In this document: in pieces, positions 6,890-14,279 of the stretch
Layout of the letters: every line of letters starts with the position of its first letter
Position numbering within the stretch: position 1 is the first letter of the stretch
Origin: JBHIBA01 sp046758845
GTDB lineage: Bacteria > UBA8248 > JACPRG01 > G963555815
Assembly: GCA_046758845.1 (NCBI GenBank)
Contig: JBHIBA010000043.1
Span: 1 to 21,635 of the forward strand
Direction of reading: 5' to 3'
DNA length: 21,635 bases
Made by a program: the position numbers and the translations under genes
Notes under the pieces: model-generated
What the model was told of the DNA's origin: nothing
The model's input: only the letters and a program-made list of their open reading frames with translations
The model's database searches: none

Positions 6890-7840
6890 TTGGCGGAGAA
6901 CCCCCCCAAACTCTCTGTAATCGCCTTCGGCGGAAACGCTGTCGACCCCACCGGAAACAGCACCGCAGAACAGATGTGGGAACAGGTGCGTCACGCCTGC
7001 GGCTGTATCGTCCCCCTGTTCCGGGAAGGCTACCGTCTGGTTCTCACCCACGGCAACGGACCTCAGGTCGGGCGGATCCTCCTCCGAATGGAGAGAACCC
7101 GGGACATCCTCCCCCCGATGCCGATGGACATCTGCGTGGCCGACACCCAGGCTGCCATCGGCTACATGATCCAGCAAAGCCTGCAGAACGAAGCGAATGA
7201 GGTCGGGATGCCTTGCTCTGTGGCCACTGTCGTGACACAGGTTGAGGTGGACGAAAGGGATCCCGCCTTTGAAAATCCCACCAAACCCATCGGCTCCTTT
7301 TACAGCCAAGAGGAAGCCCGGCGTGCGGAGAAGGAGATGGGCTGGCGGATCGTGCCCGACTCCAACCGCGGCTATCGCCGGGTCGTCCCCTCTCCCAAGC
7401 CCATCAAGATCGTGGAGCTGCCGGCGATTGAAAAGCTGGTGGAAGCGGGGTTGGTCGTGATCACCGTCGGGGGCGGGGGTATCCCGGTGGTGCGCAAAGG
7501 TGACAGCTACGTTGGCGTGGAGGCGGTGATCGACAAAGACTATGCCAGCGCGCTTCTGGCGAACGACCTCAAAGCGCACACGTTCATCATCCTGACGGGC
7601 GTCGATCAAGTCTCCCTGGACTACGGCAAGCCAACGCAGCGGCCGCTTCCCCAACTCACGATGGCCGAGGCCCGGACTTATCTGGCCAAAGGCCAGTTCC
7701 CCGAAGGAAGCATGGGCCCGAAGATCGAAGCCGCTCTGCAATACCTGGAAAGGGGCGGTAGAGAGGTCCTGATCACTTCGATGGAATCTCTTCGGGGGGC
7801 GCTACAGGGAGAGACGGGCACGCGCATCCTTCGCGACTGA
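6890..7840 (+). CDS. arcC: carbamate kinase
   Basis: A 316-residue amino-acid-kinase-fold enzyme of normal carbamate kinase length. It interconverts carbamoyl phosphate plus ADP with ATP plus carbamate (CO2 and ammonia), in the cytosol. Diagnostic motifs are AFGGNA (12-17), THGNGPQVG (53-61), the PTKPIG stretch, VITVGGGGIPVV and the C-terminal GSMGPKIEAA segment that carries the catalytic lysine. The start is TTG at 6890, with GAGGG in the preceding DUF1116 stop region as ribosome binding site. The 10-bp spacing to the DUF1116 gene implies coupling: the upstream protein would provide carbamoyl phosphate and this enzyme would gain ATP from it. There is no arginine deiminase or ornithine carbamoyltransferase nearby, so an arginine pathway role is less likely. 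Confidence 0.95.
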   Translation: MAENPPKLSVIAFGGNAVDPTGNSTAEQMWEQVRHACGCIVPLFREGYRLVLTHGNGPQVGRILLRMERTRDILPPMPMDICVADTQAAIGYMIQQSLQNEANEVGMPCSVATVVTQVEVDERDPAFENPTKPIGSFYSQEEARRAEKEMGWRIVPDSNRGYRRVVPSPKPIKIVELPAIEKLVEAGLVVITVGGGGIPVVRKGDSYVGVEAVIDKDYASALLANDLKAHTFIILTGVDQVSLDYGKPTQRPLPQLTMAEARTYLAKGQFPEGSMGPKIEAALQYLERGGREVLITSMESLRGALQGETGTRILRD

Positions 7841-7886
7841 CCGCGTTTCATCGCCCGACTCCACCTGCGGACGGAGGCCACCAGGT

Positions 7887-8882
7887 GTGAAGCTTGCCAC
7901 GATCGAGATCCGCACGCCGGCCGGTCCCCTCCGGCGGCTGGCCGCCTGGCAAAACAACCTTCTCGTGGACCTCCAGCCCGCCTACGCGCTTTACCTGTTG
8001 GAAACAAAACAGGCGAACGATCCCTACCCTCTCGCCGCCGCCACCGTCCCCGACGACATGACGGCCTTTTTCCGAAACGGCCGGGCGGGGACATCGGCCG
8101 TCGAGGCGACCCTGGCGTTTCTCAACGGCCGGGAACCGGGCCTTCTGGGCCCTCGCGGGGAGCGCCTCCGGCACTCTGCACAGGACGTCCGCCTCTTGCC
8201 CCCGGTCCCCAGGCCTTCGTCCATCCGAGACTTTTTGACTTTCGAGGGCCATCTCAGGGGCACCGCCCGCGTCTTGGGTCATACACATGAGATCCCCCGC
8301 CTCTGGTACGAGATCCCGGCCTACTACCGTGCCAGCGTGGACAACGTCATCGGACCGGACGAGCCGGTCCCTTGGCCCGCGTACACGGAAAAACTGGACT
8401 TCGAGCTGGAGTTCGGCGTTTTCATCGGGCGGAAAGGAAAGGACATCCCCCGGGAGGAGGCCGCGGAGCACATCGCCGGCTACACGATCTTCAACGACTG
8501 GACCGCCCGGGACGTCCAGGGTGGCATCATGTCCTTGCGGATGGGGCCGGGAAAGGCAAAGGACTTCGACGCGGGCAACTCGATGGGCCCCTTTCTCGTG
8601 ACGCCCGACGAGATCGACGCCGACGACCTTGCGATGGTCGCCCGGGTGAATGGGGAAATATGGGGCCAGGGAAATTCGGGCGATATGCACTTCAAGTTCG
8701 CCGACCTCATCGCTGATGTCTCCAGAAGCGAAACGCTCCGGCCCGGGGACTTTCTGGCCTCTGGGACCGTACCGGGAGGATGCGGGTTGGAACTCAACCG
8801 GTGGATCCAGCCGGGCGACGTGGTCGAGCTGGAGGTGGAAGGGATCGGAATTCTGCGAAACCCCGTTGTCCGGCCGGTGTGA
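7887..8882 (+). CDS. fumarylacetoacetate hydrolase family enzyme
   Basis: A 331-residue member of the FAH superfamily, divalent-metal enzymes that hydrolyse, decarboxylate, tautomerise or hydrate oxo-acid compounds. The metal site can be read by analogy with mammalian FAH: D115 in RDFLTFEGH, E173 and E175 in DFELEFGVFIG, and D204 in NDWTARD (202-208). The later GPFLVTPDEI and GDFLASGTVPGGCG loops are also typical. GTG at 7887 has GGAGG nine bases upstream. It follows carbamate kinase by 46 bp on the same strand and may process the organic-acid product left when a carbamoyl group is removed; that link is inference. The substrate cannot be decided from sequence. Resemblance to eukaryotic-type FAH around NDWTARD is clear, but no tyrosine-degradation genes accompany it. 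Confidence 0.88.
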   Translation: MKLATIEIRTPAGPLRRLAAWQNNLLVDLQPAYALYLLETKQANDPYPLAAATVPDDMTAFFRNGRAGTSAVEATLAFLNGREPGLLGPRGERLRHSAQDVRLLPPVPRPSSIRDFLTFEGHLRGTARVLGHTHEIPRLWYEIPAYYRASVDNVIGPDEPVPWPAYTEKLDFELEFGVFIGRKGKDIPREEAAEHIAGYTIFNDWTARDVQGGIMSLRMGPGKAKDFDAGNSMGPFLVTPDEIDADDLAMVARVNGEIWGQGNSGDMHFKFADLIADVSRSETLRPGDFLASGTVPGGCGLELNRWIQPGDVVELEVEGIGILRNPVVRPV

Positions 8883-8988
8883 GTCCAGACACCTGACGAG
8901 GTCCTCCGTTACAGGGAAATCGTCCCTTCCCGCAGGCGGCTCAGGCCCGTTACATTCTTGCCGGTTGCGTCGCGCAGATCGGTGGGGA

Positions 8989-9017
8989 TCGACGACCGCC
9001 GGGCCGTCGTATACAAT
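8989..9017 (+). promoter_or_regulatory. putative sigma70 promoter of thiI
   Basis: TCGACG (8989-8994) and TACAAT (9012-9017) lie 17 bp apart in the 187-bp gap before thiI. Start would be near 9024, giving a leader of about 45 nt. The -10 matches five of six consensus bases, the -35 four of six. Confidence 0.4.
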
Positions 9018-9069
9018 GACCTGACCGAAAGGCACAGGAGACTCCCCAAGGAAAAGGATTTTCCCTTCC

Positions 9070-10290
9070 GTGCGCTGCGTCGTCGTCCACTACCACGAGA
9101 TCGCCCTGAAAAAGGGGAACCGGCCATTCTACATCGAGAGCCTGGCCAGGAACCTGCGCCGCGCCACCTCGGACCTGGACGTCCGCCTGGTGCGAAAGGT
9201 CTCGGGCCGTATCGTTCTCGAACTGGGGGATGAGGACGCGTGGGACGCGGTCCGGGAGCGATTGGCCCAGACCTTCGGGATCGCCAACTTCTCTCTGGGA
9301 GAACGGGTGGCCCTGGACCTGGAAAGGATCCAGGAGAGAGTCGGCCGTGCGGTCATGGATTGGCGGGCGGCGGGAAACGACTTCGAGACCTTCCGCATCG
9401 CCACACGCCGCGGGTACAAACAATTCCCCCTCACCTCACCCGAAGTCAACCAACAGGTCGGCGCCTATCTCAAGGCGCTGACGGGCGCTGCGGTCAACCT
9501 GGATCGGGCCGACCTCACCGTCCACCTGGAAATCATCCCCCGAGAGGCCTTCTTCTACTTCGGCAAGGTTTCCGGTCCGGGGGGACTGCCGGTGGGGGTC
9601 AGCGGTAGGGTCTGCGCCCTGCTTTCCGGAGGAATCGATTCCCCGGTGGCCGCCTACCGGATTCTCCAGCGCGGATGCGAGACCCTGTTCATTCATTTTC
9701 ACGGGGCGCCTTTCCTCAGCAGGGCTTCCGCCGAGAAGGCGGCGGACCTGGCGGAGGGCCTGACACGTCACCAGTACCACTCAACTCTGTACCTGGTGCC
9801 CTTCGGCGAAATCCAACGGCAGGTCGTTCTGAGCGTCCCTCCGCCCCTGCGGGTCATTGTGTATCGCCGCCTCATGGTTCGGATCGCCGAGGCCCTGGGG
9901 CGGCGTCACGGAGCGAAGGCCCTGGTGACGGGGGAGAGCCTCGGGCAGGTGGCCTCCCAGACTTTGACCAACATCGGCGTCATCCAAGAAGCGGCGGACA
10001 TGCCCATCCTCCGTCCCCTCATCGGCATGGACAAGATGGAGATCTCCGCCCAGGCCCAGCGCATCGGGACGTATGAAATCTCCATTCAGCCGGATCAAGA
10101 CTGCTGCTCCCTCTTCGTCCCCAAACACCCCGCCACCCGGTGCCACCTGGAGGAGGTCCAGGCGGCCGAGGCCCTGCTCGACTCGCAGGCCCTGGTGAAC
10201 GCGGGGCTGGAGAGGGCTTCCGCCCAGGAGTTTCGTTTTCCGGAAGCCGCCTCTTCCATGAGGCTGGAGCGCCAGCTCTCCCCCTCCTGA
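9070..10290 (+). CDS. thiI: tRNA 4-thiouridine synthase ThiI
   Basis: A 406-residue ThiI: an N-terminal ferredoxin-like and THUMP RNA-binding region (about 1-165, with HYHEIALKKGNRPFY and ATRRGYKQFP) followed by an ATP-pyrophosphatase domain with the PP-loop LSGGIDSPVAAY (185-196). It adenylates U8 of tRNA and receives sulfur to form 4-thiouridine, and in some bacteria also supports thiamine thiazole synthesis. The protein ends shortly after the adenylation domain, so it is the short form without the C-terminal rhodanese domain of the E. coli enzyme; sulfur must come from another carrier. A CC pair is seen in QDCCSLFVPKHPAT near the end of the domain. GTG at 9070 is preceded by AAGGAAAAGG. 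thiE is encoded 3 kb away on the other strand. Confidence 0.95.
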   Translation: MRCVVVHYHEIALKKGNRPFYIESLARNLRRATSDLDVRLVRKVSGRIVLELGDEDAWDAVRERLAQTFGIANFSLGERVALDLERIQERVGRAVMDWRAAGNDFETFRIATRRGYKQFPLTSPEVNQQVGAYLKALTGAAVNLDRADLTVHLEIIPREAFFYFGKVSGPGGLPVGVSGRVCALLSGGIDSPVAAYRILQRGCETLFIHFHGAPFLSRASAEKAADLAEGLTRHQYHSTLYLVPFGEIQRQVVLSVPPPLRVIVYRRLMVRIAEALGRRHGAKALVTGESLGQVASQTLTNIGVIQEAADMPILRPLIGMDKMEISAQAQRIGTYEISIQPDQDCCSLFVPKHPATRCHLEEVQAAEALLDSQALVNAGLERASAQEFRFPEAASSMRLERQLSPS

Positions 10291-10311
10291 CATCCAGATA
10301 GAGGTTCCGTC

Positions 10312-11340
10312 ATGGCGAAATTCACCGGATTCGACATCGGCCTCAGTCCGATCCTGCCGCTGGACGTCATCCTCCCCTGCGCCCGGGCCGCCGAGCGTCA
10401 CGGCTTCCAGCGGGTCTGGATCTCCGAGAGCTACCACGCCCGGGGCTGTTTCCTGACGCTGGCCAACGTGGCCCATCACACCCAGTCCGTTGGCCTGGGA
10501 TCGGGAATCGTCTCCCCCTTCACCCGCCACCCGGGGATCCTGGTCATGGAGGCGGCGGCCCTGGATGAGATGTCGGGTGGCCGCTTCACCCTGGGTCTGG
10601 GAACGGCTCACGCCCAACTGAACAAGCACCAGGTCAAGGATGCCAAGCCCATCACAACCCTTCGAGAAGCCATTGAAATGGTTCGGATGGTCATTCGGGG
10701 CGAGGGACAAAGCTACTCCGGCAAAGTCTTCACGTTCGGGGGGGCGGGGGTCACCCTGGGCTTCGAGCCGGTCCGGCGCGACCTTCCCATCTACGTCGGC
10801 TCCATGGGGCCGAGGACGCTTCAGATGGCCTCCGAGACGGCCGACGGGCTCCTTTTGAACTTCTTCCTGACGCCCGCGTTCTTGAAGGACGCCATGACCT
10901 ACATCCGCAAAGGGGCCGAACGCGGGGGGAAAGACCTGAACACTTTCGACATCCGCTCTTACCTCATTGTTTCGGTGGACAAGGATCGACGGGCGGCGAG
11001 GAACGTTGCCCGGGGGCTCGTGGCGTCCTACTGCGCGCGGGACGCCGCGGAGCCGCGCCGTTATCGCTTTGCGGGCATTCCCGACGAGGAGCGACTCGAG
11101 GTCCGCGACCGGATCCGCCGGCATTCCGCTGCCGGGGAGACCCAGAAAGGGGAAGCCGCCTTACCCGAGGATTGGGTGGACAAGCTGACGGTCTCCGGCA
11201 CACCGGAAGACGTATGCGAGAAATTAGACCAATTCGCTCAGGAAGGACTCAAAGCGCCCGCTTGTTATCAGATTCTCGGCCCTAACCGCCTGGAGGCCAT
11301 CGAGCTGCTGGCCAAAGAGGTCATGCCTCACTTCCTGTGA
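10312..11340 (+). CDS. LLM class flavin-dependent oxidoreductase
   Basis: A 342-residue luciferase-like monooxygenase-fold protein, of the methylene-tetrahydromethanopterin-reductase type. Seen: an N-terminal strand DIGLSPILPLDVILP, the helix ARAAERHGFQRVWISES, IVSPFTRHPGILVMEAAALD, the signature LDEMSGGRFTLGLG (84-97) and RRDLPIYVGSMGP. Such TIM-barrel enzymes use FMN or F420; which cofactor applies is not decidable here. The substrate is unknown. ATG at 10312 has GAGG upstream, 21 bp after the thiI stop, so it is probably in the thiI transcript. Insertions around 240-285 are rich in arginine and glutamate (AEPRRYRFAGIPDEERLEVR), which is longer than in minimal family members. A true F420 role would need F420 biosynthesis genes elsewhere in the genome. 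Confidence 0.88.
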   Translation: MAKFTGFDIGLSPILPLDVILPCARAAERHGFQRVWISESYHARGCFLTLANVAHHTQSVGLGSGIVSPFTRHPGILVMEAAALDEMSGGRFTLGLGTAHAQLNKHQVKDAKPITTLREAIEMVRMVIRGEGQSYSGKVFTFGGAGVTLGFEPVRRDLPIYVGSMGPRTLQMASETADGLLLNFFLTPAFLKDAMTYIRKGAERGGKDLNTFDIRSYLIVSVDKDRRAARNVARGLVASYCARDAAEPRRYRFAGIPDEERLEVRDRIRRHSAAGETQKGEAALPEDWVDKLTVSGTPEDVCEKLDQFAQEGLKAPACYQILGPNRLEAIELLAKEVMPHFL

Positions 11341-11420
11341 ATCTGGAAACGAGCCGCCCGGACTGACCCTGCCCCTTTCGGTCCGTTTCGCGTTCGAGAC
11401 CTCTCGATGACTCTCTTCCC

Positions 11421-11708
11421 ATGACGCAGCGGATGCCGACCCTGGTCCTGTACTCGAAGAGAGACTGCCACCTGTGCGAGCAGGCCAAGGATGCCTTGCG
11501 CCCGATCTGTGAGCGTTACCGCCTGAGCTTGACGGAAGTGGACATCACCCACAACGCGGGCCTCCTCGCTCGATATGGCGAAGAGGTTCCGGTCGGCTTT
11601 CTGAACGGGGAAAAGGTTTTCAAGTACAGGGTGGAGCCCGGACGGCTGAAGCGTCTTATCAAGGAAGCGGTGGAGCGGGCACAGAACATCCCTTCGGGCG
11701 ATGACTAA
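11421..11708 (+). CDS. glutaredoxin-like thioredoxin-fold protein
   Basis: A 95-residue single-domain protein of the glutaredoxin/DUF836 type. LVLYSKRDCHLCEQAK (8-23) has the redox-active CxxC (C16 and C19) after the first strand, and EEVPVGFLNGEKVF carries the expected cis-proline (P57). It probably acts as a cytosolic thiol-disulfide carrier; partner unknown. ATG at 11421 and ATG at 11433 are both possible starts and neither has a clear ribosome binding site. It follows the LLM oxidoreductase by 80 bp and ends convergently with rpsU; no strong terminator hairpin is seen between them. Confidence 0.85.
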   Translation: MTQRMPTLVLYSKRDCHLCEQAKDALRPICERYRLSLTEVDITHNAGLLARYGEEVPVGFLNGEKVFKYRVEPGRLKRLIKEAVERAQNIPSGDD

Positions 11709-11838
11709 GGGAGCCGGGAATTCATTGACGGCCTTGTCGCCCTGAGCGTTAGTCACCGACCCGCGGGAAGCGCCCTCGACTCATATGGGATGGAAGAAGC
11801 TGTGGGGGGAAGGTTAAAGAAGTTCGGGGGGGTTAAGC

Positions 11839-12030
11839 CTAGGCGGAAGCGGCGCGCCGCTGGGCGCGAATGGCCCGGGCCCGCTTGGCCCTGCGACGGA
11901 CGCTTGGCTTTTCGTAATTGCGGCGCTTGCGGAGCTCCTTGAAGATACCCTCCTTGTCCATCTTTTTCTTCAAAGACTTGATCGCGCGCTCAAGATTATC
12001 GTCCACCTTGACAGCGAGTGGGTCTGCCAC
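11839..12030 (-). CDS. rpsU: 30S ribosomal protein S21
   Basis: A 63-residue basic protein, component of the small ribosomal subunit that helps mRNA base-pair with 16S rRNA during initiation. LERAIKSLKKKMDKEGIF followed by ELRKRRNYEKPSVRRR is diagnostic of S21, and the tail is the usual Arg/Ala-rich extension. The frame is open further upstream to a TTG at 12048, but GTG at 12030 is taken as start because a perfect Shine-Dalgarno AAGGAGG (12035-12041) would otherwise be inside the coding region. A promoter lies about 95 bp upstream. S21 is absent from most Actinobacteria, which is useful for placing the organism. Confidence 0.95.
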   Translation of the reverse strand: MADPLAVKVDDNLERAIKSLKKKMDKEGIFKELRKRRNYEKPSVRRRAKRARAIRAQRRAASA

Positions 12031-12034
12031 GCTT

Positions 12035-12041
12035 CCTCCTT
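12035..12041 (-). promoter_or_regulatory. Shine-Dalgarno that fixes the rpsU start
   Basis: AAGGAGG on the minus strand, four bases before GTG at 12030. It is the strongest ribosome binding site I see in the window and rules out the upstream TTG at 12048 as the rpsU start. Confidence 0.8.
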
Positions 12042-12123
12042 CTCTCAACCGCTAGCACAAGACAACAGCCGAGCAGTGAAAATCCCTGCCCCACAATTCA
12101 CCTGGAAAAAAGTCCGTTGCCCG

Positions 12124-12153
12124 AGAATAATGCCAAAATAGTGAGCAAGTCAA
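12124..12153 (-). promoter_or_regulatory. putative sigma70 promoter of rpsU
   Basis: On the minus strand TTGACT (12148-12153) and TATTCT (12124-12129) are 18 bp apart in a locally AT-rich gap; CATTAT (12127-12132) is an alternative -10 at 15 bp. Start would be near 12117, about 87 nt before the rpsU GTG. Confidence 0.45.
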
Positions 12154-12187
12154 TGGCAGATTCGCAATTGCCCGCACTTTTCCTGGA

Positions 12188-12208
12188 TTAAAACACTTCG
12201 TATCGAAG
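12188..12208 (-). terminator. weak terminator-like hairpin after the MBL gene
   Basis: On the minus strand CTTCG-ATA-CGAAG (12196-12208) is followed by TGTTTTAA. The stem is only five pairs, so termination would be weak. It lies 36 bp past the stop of the metallo-hydrolase gene and just before the rpsU promoter. Confidence 0.3.
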
Positions 12209-12243
12209 ATTACCAACTCGCCCACGCTCTTCTTCCGGCGCGT

Positions 12244-13026
12244 TCAGTTCCCGCCAGGCTCCTGAAAGGTGAGCTGAAGGCCGTCATAGGCCAACTCAAC
12301 CCCAGCGGGCAGGTTTGCGTTCGTCTCCTCGTAGTCCACATCATGACTCATGTGGGTGAAGTAGGTTCTATTCGCTCCGATGCGCAGGGCCAGTTCGCTG
12401 GCTGTCTCAATCGTAAGATGCGCAGGGTGGTGGGACGGCCGCAGGGCGTCGAGGATCAGCGCTTCCAGGCCCCGCATGAGTCCGAGCGTTCTTTCAGGGA
12501 CCGACGCCACGTCCGTCAAGTAAGCGAAAAGACCCACACGAAATCCTAAAACCGGCCCATAGGGACCGTGAGAGGCTGGCAGTGGAATGATCTCCCTTCC
12601 GAATAGGCTGAAGGGACCGTCGATCACGTTCGGGACAAGGCGCGGGATGTAGGTCATCCCGTTATCTTCCGGGGCAAAAATATACTTGAACGCCCGCCCC
12701 AGATAGGCGATGGTCCGGGCCGAACCGTAACAGGGGATTTCCGATTTTTGAATCGCGTTGTAGGCGCGGAGCTCGTCGATCCCGTGGATGTGGTCGGCGT
12801 GAGAATGGGTATAGAGGACCGCATCCACGCGCGGAAGCTGAAACTTCAAGGCCTGATGGCGCAGGTCCGTGGAAGAATCTACGAGGATTCCCCGCCTCCC
12901 CCAAGACATCCAGACCGACGCCCTCAGCCGGTGGTCTCTGGGGTTGTCCGAGGTGCAGACCGAACAGCGGCAACCGATGCTGGGGACCCCGGTCGATGTC
13001 CCGCACCCCAGGACGATGACTTTCAA
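12244..13026 (-). CDS. PhnP-like metallo-beta-lactamase-fold hydrolase
   Basis: A 260-residue MBL-fold phosphodiesterase-like enzyme. It starts MKVIVLGCGTSTGVP, has a structural zinc knuckle of the PhnP kind (C19, C21, C24 in GCRCSVC), the di-metal motif THSHADH (73-79), a later SHGPYGPVLGFR, the aspartate in YLTDVAS and HMSHDVDYEE near the end. E. coli PhnP hydrolyses phosphoribosyl 1,2-cyclic phosphate in phosphonate use, but no phn genes are present, so the physiological substrate here is open; other cyclic phosphodiesters are possible. The start is TTG at 13026, preceded by GAGGGGG at a long distance; it agrees with the family N-terminus. A consensus TTGACA promoter lies about 205 bp upstream, implying a long leader. 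Confidence 0.88.
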   Translation of the reverse strand: MKVIVLGCGTSTGVPSIGCRCSVCTSDNPRDHRLRASVWMSWGRRGILVDSSTDLRHQALKFQLPRVDAVLYTHSHADHIHGIDELRAYNAIQKSEIPCYGSARTIAYLGRAFKYIFAPEDNGMTYIPRLVPNVIDGPFSLFGREIIPLPASHGPYGPVLGFRVGLFAYLTDVASVPERTLGLMRGLEALILDALRPSHHPAHLTIETASELALRIGANRTYFTHMSHDVDYEETNANLPAGVELAYDGLQLTFQEPGGN

Positions 13027-13229
13027 ACCACAGCCCCCTCACAGATGGCGGAAAAAACCTTCATCGCCCTTCCCCCGGCCCAAAGCGCACCGCCATCTGT
13101 CCATCGAGCGCGACAGCGGGCTTCAAGACGAACGGGGACGATTGCACTCCTGCGGTCAACAATTCCCGCGGAACCCTGGACCGAATTGGCGAGGGAGAGC
13201 CCGATATACCCGGAAATTCAGACCAGGGT

Positions 13230-13258
13230 GATATATAACCCCGTCCCGGCGCTGTCAA
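13230..13258 (-). promoter_or_regulatory. putative promoter of the MBL hydrolase gene
   Basis: On the minus strand a perfect TTGACA (13253-13258) and TATATC (13230-13235, part of a TATATA run) are 17 bp apart. It lies in the 295-bp gap between thiE and the MBL gene. The start point near 13223 would leave a leader of roughly 195 nt, in which I see no known riboswitch; the rest of that gap holds nothing else I can identify. Confidence 0.5.
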
Positions 13259-13321
13259 ATTTCCGCGGCGGACACACCGGCGCGGACATCGGGAGATTCC
13301 AAACGCTTGGAGCAATGAGAG

Positions 13322-13960
13322 TCAAGCCATCCCGGACGAGGAGCGCAGGGCCCGGACTGCGGCCTCGGGATCGGCGCTCGAAACCACCGCCGAGGCCACC
13401 GCCGCCCCAGCGGCTCCTGTGGAAATGACCTCGCCGACGTTCCCGGGGTTGATTCCTCCGATTCCCACGACAGGAATCGACACCGCCTTCACGATCGCTT
13501 CCAACCCGGCCGGCCCGATGACTGGGTTGGACGTTTGTTTCGTCTCGGTAGGGAATACCGGACCGGCCCCCAAGTAATCGGCTCCCTCAGCCTCCGCTTG
13601 ACGGGCCTCGTCCGGTGTGTCCACTGAGCCGCCGATGATGAACCCTCTGGGTGCAATCTTCCGAGCCGGGGCGAGGGGCAGATCATCGGCCCCGAGGTGC
13701 ACCCCATCCGCACCCACGGCGAGCGCAACGTCCAAACGGTCGTTGACAATGAGAAGGGCGCCGGAGTCGGCGGTCAGGGCCCGGATGCGCCCGCCATGGG
13801 CGACGAGGTCCTTCGCTTTGACATTCTTCCCTCGTAGCTGAATTGCCGTCGCCCCGCCCAGGAGAATCGCCGAGACGAGCTCTTGAAGGGACTTGTGCCC
13901 GGACCTTTCCGCAAGGGTTTCGTCAACGACGACGTAGATTTTCAACCTCTCGGGGTCCAT
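13322..13960 (-). CDS. thiE: thiamine-phosphate synthase
   Basis: A 212-residue TIM-barrel enzyme of normal ThiE length that joins hydroxymethylpyrimidine pyrophosphate and thiazole phosphate to thiamine phosphate. Visible signatures are QLRGK (41-45), NDR (73-75), GADGVHLG (83-90), GPVFPTETK (133-141) and the phosphate-binding GIGGI (166-170). ATG at 13960 has GGGAGGGAAG upstream. No other thiamine biosynthesis gene is adjacent and the upstream region lacks the conserved core of a TPP riboswitch, so expression is probably not directly thiamine-controlled at this locus. A small hydrophobic ORF ends 48 bp upstream on the same strand. Confidence 0.95.
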   Translation of the reverse strand: MDPERLKIYVVVDETLAERSGHKSLQELVSAILLGGATAIQLRGKNVKAKDLVAHGGRIRALTADSGALLIVNDRLDVALAVGADGVHLGADDLPLAPARKIAPRGFIIGGSVDTPDEARQAEAEGADYLGAGPVFPTETKQTSNPVIGPAGLEAIVKAVSIPVVGIGGINPGNVGEVISTGAAGAAVASAVVSSADPEAAVRALRSSSGMA

Positions 13961-14008
13961 TGATGGACTTCCCTCCCTTCCGGATGGAGGTTTCTCACCT
14001 TGGCATTT

Positions 14009-14098
14009 TCACCAAAATTGAGAAGTGGATACGCACAGAATGAGGGCGAAGAGGGCGATTCCGACGGCCTCCACAACCGGCGGGAACAATGGTATCAT
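14009..14098 (-). CDS. possible 29-residue hydrophobic membrane peptide
   Basis: ATG at 14098 opens 29 codons. The translation begins MIPLFPPVVEAVGIALFAL and ends STSQFW: two short N-terminal residues and prolines, then an uninterrupted apolar stretch of about 18 residues (9-26 region), enough for one membrane helix. The middle codons (GCC, GTC, ATC, CTC, TTC) follow the GC-ending usage of the neighbouring genes. No convincing ribosome binding site precedes the ATG. It lies in the gap upstream of thiE on the same strand, 48 bp before it. I recognise no family. It could be a genuine small protein or a chance frame; the coherent hydrophobic character is the main argument for it. Confidence 0.35.
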   Translation of the reverse strand: MIPLFPPVVEAVGIALFALILCVSTSQFW

Positions 14099-14125
14099 GT
14101 GCCATAGAAGTAAGTAATGTCATTT

Positions 14126-14194
14126 GGCGCCTTCCGGGGCTCTGCATCCAACTCTTTATTTAATCATTTGTTTCCGAAGTGGGAAACAGGCGCC
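14126..14194. other. nested inverted repeats before the M28 gene
   Basis: TGTTTCC (14169-14175) and GGAAACA (14182-14188) form a 7-bp hairpin with loop GAAGTG. Directly after it AGGCGCC (14188-14194) is the reverse complement of GGCGCCT (14126-14132), so an outer stem can enclose the hairpin. It lies in the 181-bp divergent space between the small ORF at 14098 and the M28 gene at 14280. It has no T-run and so is not a terminator. Together with this structure the 13961-14279 gap holds only the small ORF. Confidence 0.35.
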
Positions 14195-14279
14195 CAGAAG
14201 CCTTCATCTCGAGGATTGCCAGGCTCCCTCAATAGATTCTGGCTCTTACACCCATTATTCCTGAAAAGCGTGTAAACGC

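Noticed and set aside
11752..11765. 14-bp match GTCACCGACCCGCG, also at 21299-21312, both shortly after stop codons
   Set aside because: In about 21.6 kb roughly one 14-bp match is expected by chance, more so at high GC, and the flanks align only loosely.
13061..13315. 84-codon minus-strand frame before the MBL gene, with a PFVLKPAVALDGQMA stretch that recalls the RibD reductase-domain start
   Set aside because: The resemblance covers about 15 residues only, the rest is low-information Arg/Pro/Ser sequence, and a consensus promoter lies inside it. It is most likely a chance frame.
14086..14098. Extended -10 box TGATACCAT for thiE on the minus strand
   Set aside because: There is no usable -35 and the box overlaps the first codons of the small hydrophobic ORF.
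13961..14279. Possible TPP riboswitch upstream of thiE
   Set aside because: I looked for the CUGAGA and CUGAUC-type conserved core on the minus strand and did not find it.
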